A stretch of DNA of 42,449 bases from CAIYRG01 sp964494505 (GTDB lineage Bacteria > Pseudomonadota > Alphaproteobacteria > Micropepsales > Micropepsaceae). The stretch is taken from NCBI GenBank assembly GCA_964494505.1, contig CAZBRO010000038.1, forward strand, positions 1-42,449, given 5' to 3'. Position 1 is the stretch's first letter. Every line of letters starts with the position of its first letter. The notes beneath the pieces are model-generated. The model was given only the letters and a program-made list of their open reading frames with translations, did not search any database and had not been told where the DNA came from. The position numbers and the translations under genes are program-made. This document shows, piece after piece, positions 40,702 through 42,449 of this stretch.

Positions 40702-41877
40702 ATGCCGAAGTTTCGATGGTCGCGCGGGACGAATGTGTATTTTGGAGCGCTCCGACTGGCCGCACTCTTGATAGCTATCGCCGCCAATTCGGGCGCTGCC
40801 AGTGCAGCAATGTGCCAGAAGGGGTACGAGAAGAAGCTCGCAGATGCGACAGCAAGCGGAGACGCTCAACTCATCGACGCGCTCCGTGCGCTGCCACCGA
40901 TTCCAGTCTATGCCGTAGACAGGCAGGTAATTTGTCATGTCAAAATGTATAGTGATCTCGGGGGTGACGAAGTCATAGTCCACATTGATAACTCGGGTGA
41001 AATGATGAGAGACCCGAAGAAATACGCTATAGCAAGCGGTCGCGAATCCGCCATTTCGGGGGGGCGAATGGTCGGGCTTTTGGAACCCGGATATGATCCG
41101 CTGGTGAAAAACGTCTACGGCTCGATCGAGCAGCTACGAATCAACGAACAAGCAATCCATGTGGCTGAAGGTCCGGCGCGCGAACGAGCAGTCGTTGAAC
41201 AGGTCCGCAGAGTAGATTTCGCAGGAGTAAAAATTGGCCAAACGCTTCAGGAAGTCCTCGATATCCTTCTTAAAGGAGGCTATTCGCAGGAAGCGAGCGG
41301 TGAGAATCTCAACATCTATAAGAATGCCTTTCGATACAGCGTTTCCTGCGGCAAACAACGCATCGAGCTTGGTTCTTCCGGCAGAGACGTCGAAGAGACC
41401 TTAGTCTCTGTGTGCCACGTCGGGCCGTTGATTTTGCATACCGATTGGGGGGGCATCGAATTTTCGCGAATCGATAGCGACGGGAACAAGTACGTTCTGC
41501 TGGTGGCTTTCACGGATATTGACGACATCAATCGCACAAACGCGTTGATGAACGCGCGCGTTTACGAAATCAACGCCAGGATGGTCATGAAAGCGCTTGT
41601 GGGCAGCAAGTACTACGAGACGCTTGCGGATGAGAAATATGGCAAGAAACGCCTGGTCACGATTGCGCAGGAGGACACCATATTTCATAAATACGCGGGA
41701 TCGGGCCAATGCTTGGATTGCCTCGGAACGGGATTTAGAGTGAGGGCAGAGGTTGACGGTCTCACCGTAAGAATTAAGGACGAGGAATTCAGAGATTCCC
41801 TGCACGAGGCGCTAGTCGAGAAGTTACTCGCGACTGCAAGACGCGAAACGCAGACCGTTGCCAGGCCAAAGTTCTGA
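40702..41877 (+). CDS. Exported protein of unknown function in the transfer operon
   Basis: About 391 residues from the ATG at 40702, which has an AGGGAG ribosome site seven bases upstream; the ATG at 40651 overlaps the previous stop and is also possible. A signal-like segment (RLAALLIAIAANSGAASA) precedes the mature part. It contains several Cys residues (AAMCQKGY, GQCLDCLGTG) and a repeated-looking pair of mixed alpha/beta regions. I do not recognise the family. The gene belongs to the ATGA-overlapping set 39804-41877. Confidence 0.7.
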   Translation: MPKFRWSRGTNVYFGALRLAALLIAIAANSGAASAAMCQKGYEKKLADATASGDAQLIDALRALPPIPVYAVDRQVICHVKMYSDLGGDEVIVHIDNSGEMMRDPKKYAIASGRESAISGGRMVGLLEPGYDPLVKNVYGSIEQLRINEQAIHVAEGPARERAVVEQVRRVDFAGVKIGQTLQEVLDILLKGGYSQEASGENLNIYKNAFRYSVSCGKQRIELGSSGRDVEETLVSVCHVGPLILHTDWGGIEFSRIDSDGNKYVLLVAFTDIDDINRTNALMNARVYEINARMVMKALVGSKYYETLADEKYGKKRLVTIAQEDTIFHKYAGSGQCLDCLGTGFRVRAEVDGLTVRIKDEEFRDSLHEALVEKLLATARRETQTVARPKF

Positions 41878-41923
41878 GGACTCGCGCGACTAAGACGATA
41901 AGAAAACGTGCTCTCTAAACAGG

Positions 41924-42283
41924 CTACGGGTCTAACCTGTCGGCAGTGGCAAGATCCCGCTTGAAATTATCGACTTGTTCGGAGAACAGACCGAAGATTG
42001 TCACCAGTACGCCGACACCGAGGAGCGCTCCGCACGTTGCATAGCTGGCGAGGGAGAACTGAAGGTACAAGGGCAGCTTGTCGGAGTCGTATTTGTACCA
42101 AGTATCCAGAAACAAATACGCCTCAGGCGCTAGCACGAGAGCACCGACTAAATTCATGGCCCGACGAAAATTTCTCCGAGCTAGGCGTTCAGCAACCCAA
42201 CCCACGAAACCAATCACGACGAGGGTACCGATCATAAGTACCCAGGGGAACAGGTATAAAGATAAGAACTGCAACACGGTCAT
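41924..42283 (-). CDS. Small integral membrane protein
   Basis: The product has 119 residues. Hydrophobic helices are at about 1-30 (YLFPWVLMIGTLVVIGFVGW), 40-58 (AMNLVGALVLAPEAYLFL) and 76-100 (YATCGALLGVGVLVTIFGLF). A GAGGG ribosome site precedes the ATG. The family is unknown. It is convergent with the exported-protein gene. Confidence 0.65.
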   Translation of the reverse strand: MTVLQFLSLYLFPWVLMIGTLVVIGFVGWVAERLARRNFRRAMNLVGALVLAPEAYLFLDTWYKYDSDKLPLYLQFSLASYATCGALLGVGVLVTIFGLFSEQVDNFKRDLATADRLDP

Positions 42284-42367
42284 GTCAGTTTTCCCTCTTT
42301 ACAGGCAGACCTGGGATGTCATCCGCTACCTGCTTGGCATCGCCGCCAAGTTCGGTGCAACCGGTCC

Positions 42368-42449
42368 TTAAGTACCGGGGTTGAACAATTTGCTGTGCTG
42401 GCTCAAGGGATCGACGCAACACTTGCGCGCAATGTAGCCGCCGGGGTTT
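42368..42449 (-). CDS. Possible 3' end of a gene cut by the window edge
   Basis: A frame on the minus strand enters at the window end and finishes with KLFNPGT and a TAA stop at 42368. A second frame on the same strand is open over 42287-42449 and ends KREN. Either could be the C-terminus of a gene lying outside the window. Neither has a recognisable family. Confidence 0.25.
   Translation of the reverse strand, partial: NPGGYIARKCCVDPLSQHSKLFNPGT

Overview
The window looks like a stretch of a mobilizable plasmid from an alphaproteobacterium, probably a member of the Hyphomicrobiales or a relative. The backbone carries families typical of large alphaproteobacterial plasmids: RepC, ParA with a small basic partner, a ParB-fold protein, ArdC, DUF736, a Ti-type TraD, MobQ and MobP relaxases and a VirD4-type coupling protein. 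It is GC-rich, with alphaproteobacterial style ribosome binding sites. No rRNA, intact tRNA or complete insertion sequence was seen. The species cannot be fixed from the sequence alone.

Layout. (1) 1-10.5 kb is an accessory block between two tyrosine recombinase genes. It holds a membrane coiled-coil/TPR gene pair with near-identical 132-bp repeats, a secreted C-type-lectin-like protein, and a tightly overlapping three-gene operon for an exported lipoprotein, an exported trypsin-like protease and an exported caspase-like protease. (2) 10.6-19.8 kb holds conflict and modification cassettes: an AAA ATPase/subtilase pair matching IetAS, a His-Xaa-Ser peptide-modification cassette (hxsA, D, B, C) with a divergent methyltransferase, and a DprA/phosphoribosyltransferase pair matching ShosTA. 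(3) 20.0-22.3 kb is a four-lipoprotein operon with CsgG, DUF4810 and GNA1162 (DUF799) members. (4) 22.7-31.0 kb is the maintenance core: SRAP, ArdC, a ParB-fold protein, iteron-like repeats, ParA with its partner, an RHH regulator, two candidate antisense RNAs and RepC. (5) 31.3-33.6 kb holds small plasmid-type genes (DUF736, DUF6961-like, zinc ribbon, DUF6876) and an exported S1/P1 nuclease. (6) 33.6-41.9 kb is the transfer region: TraD, a Ti-like oriT, a MobQ relaxase, MobC, a MobP relaxase fused to a helicase, a coupling protein without visible membrane helices, and three unknown envelope genes overlapping in series. No mating-pair-formation genes are visible, so transfer would need a helper or genes outside the window.

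How it works together. RepC, ParA and its partner, the iterons and the antisense RNAs would set copy number and inheritance. IetAS and ShosTA are both toxin/antitoxin-like and would add post-segregational stability and phage defence. ArdC would help establishment in a new host, and the relaxases with the coupling protein would move the DNA. The most novel-looking parts are the lipoprotein-trypsin-caspase operon (4907-9299), which looks like an exported two-protease cascade, the tandem pair of antisense RNA genes upstream of repC (29.15-29.63 kb), and the 13-8-13 inverted repeat beside the second recombinase gene (10431-10464).
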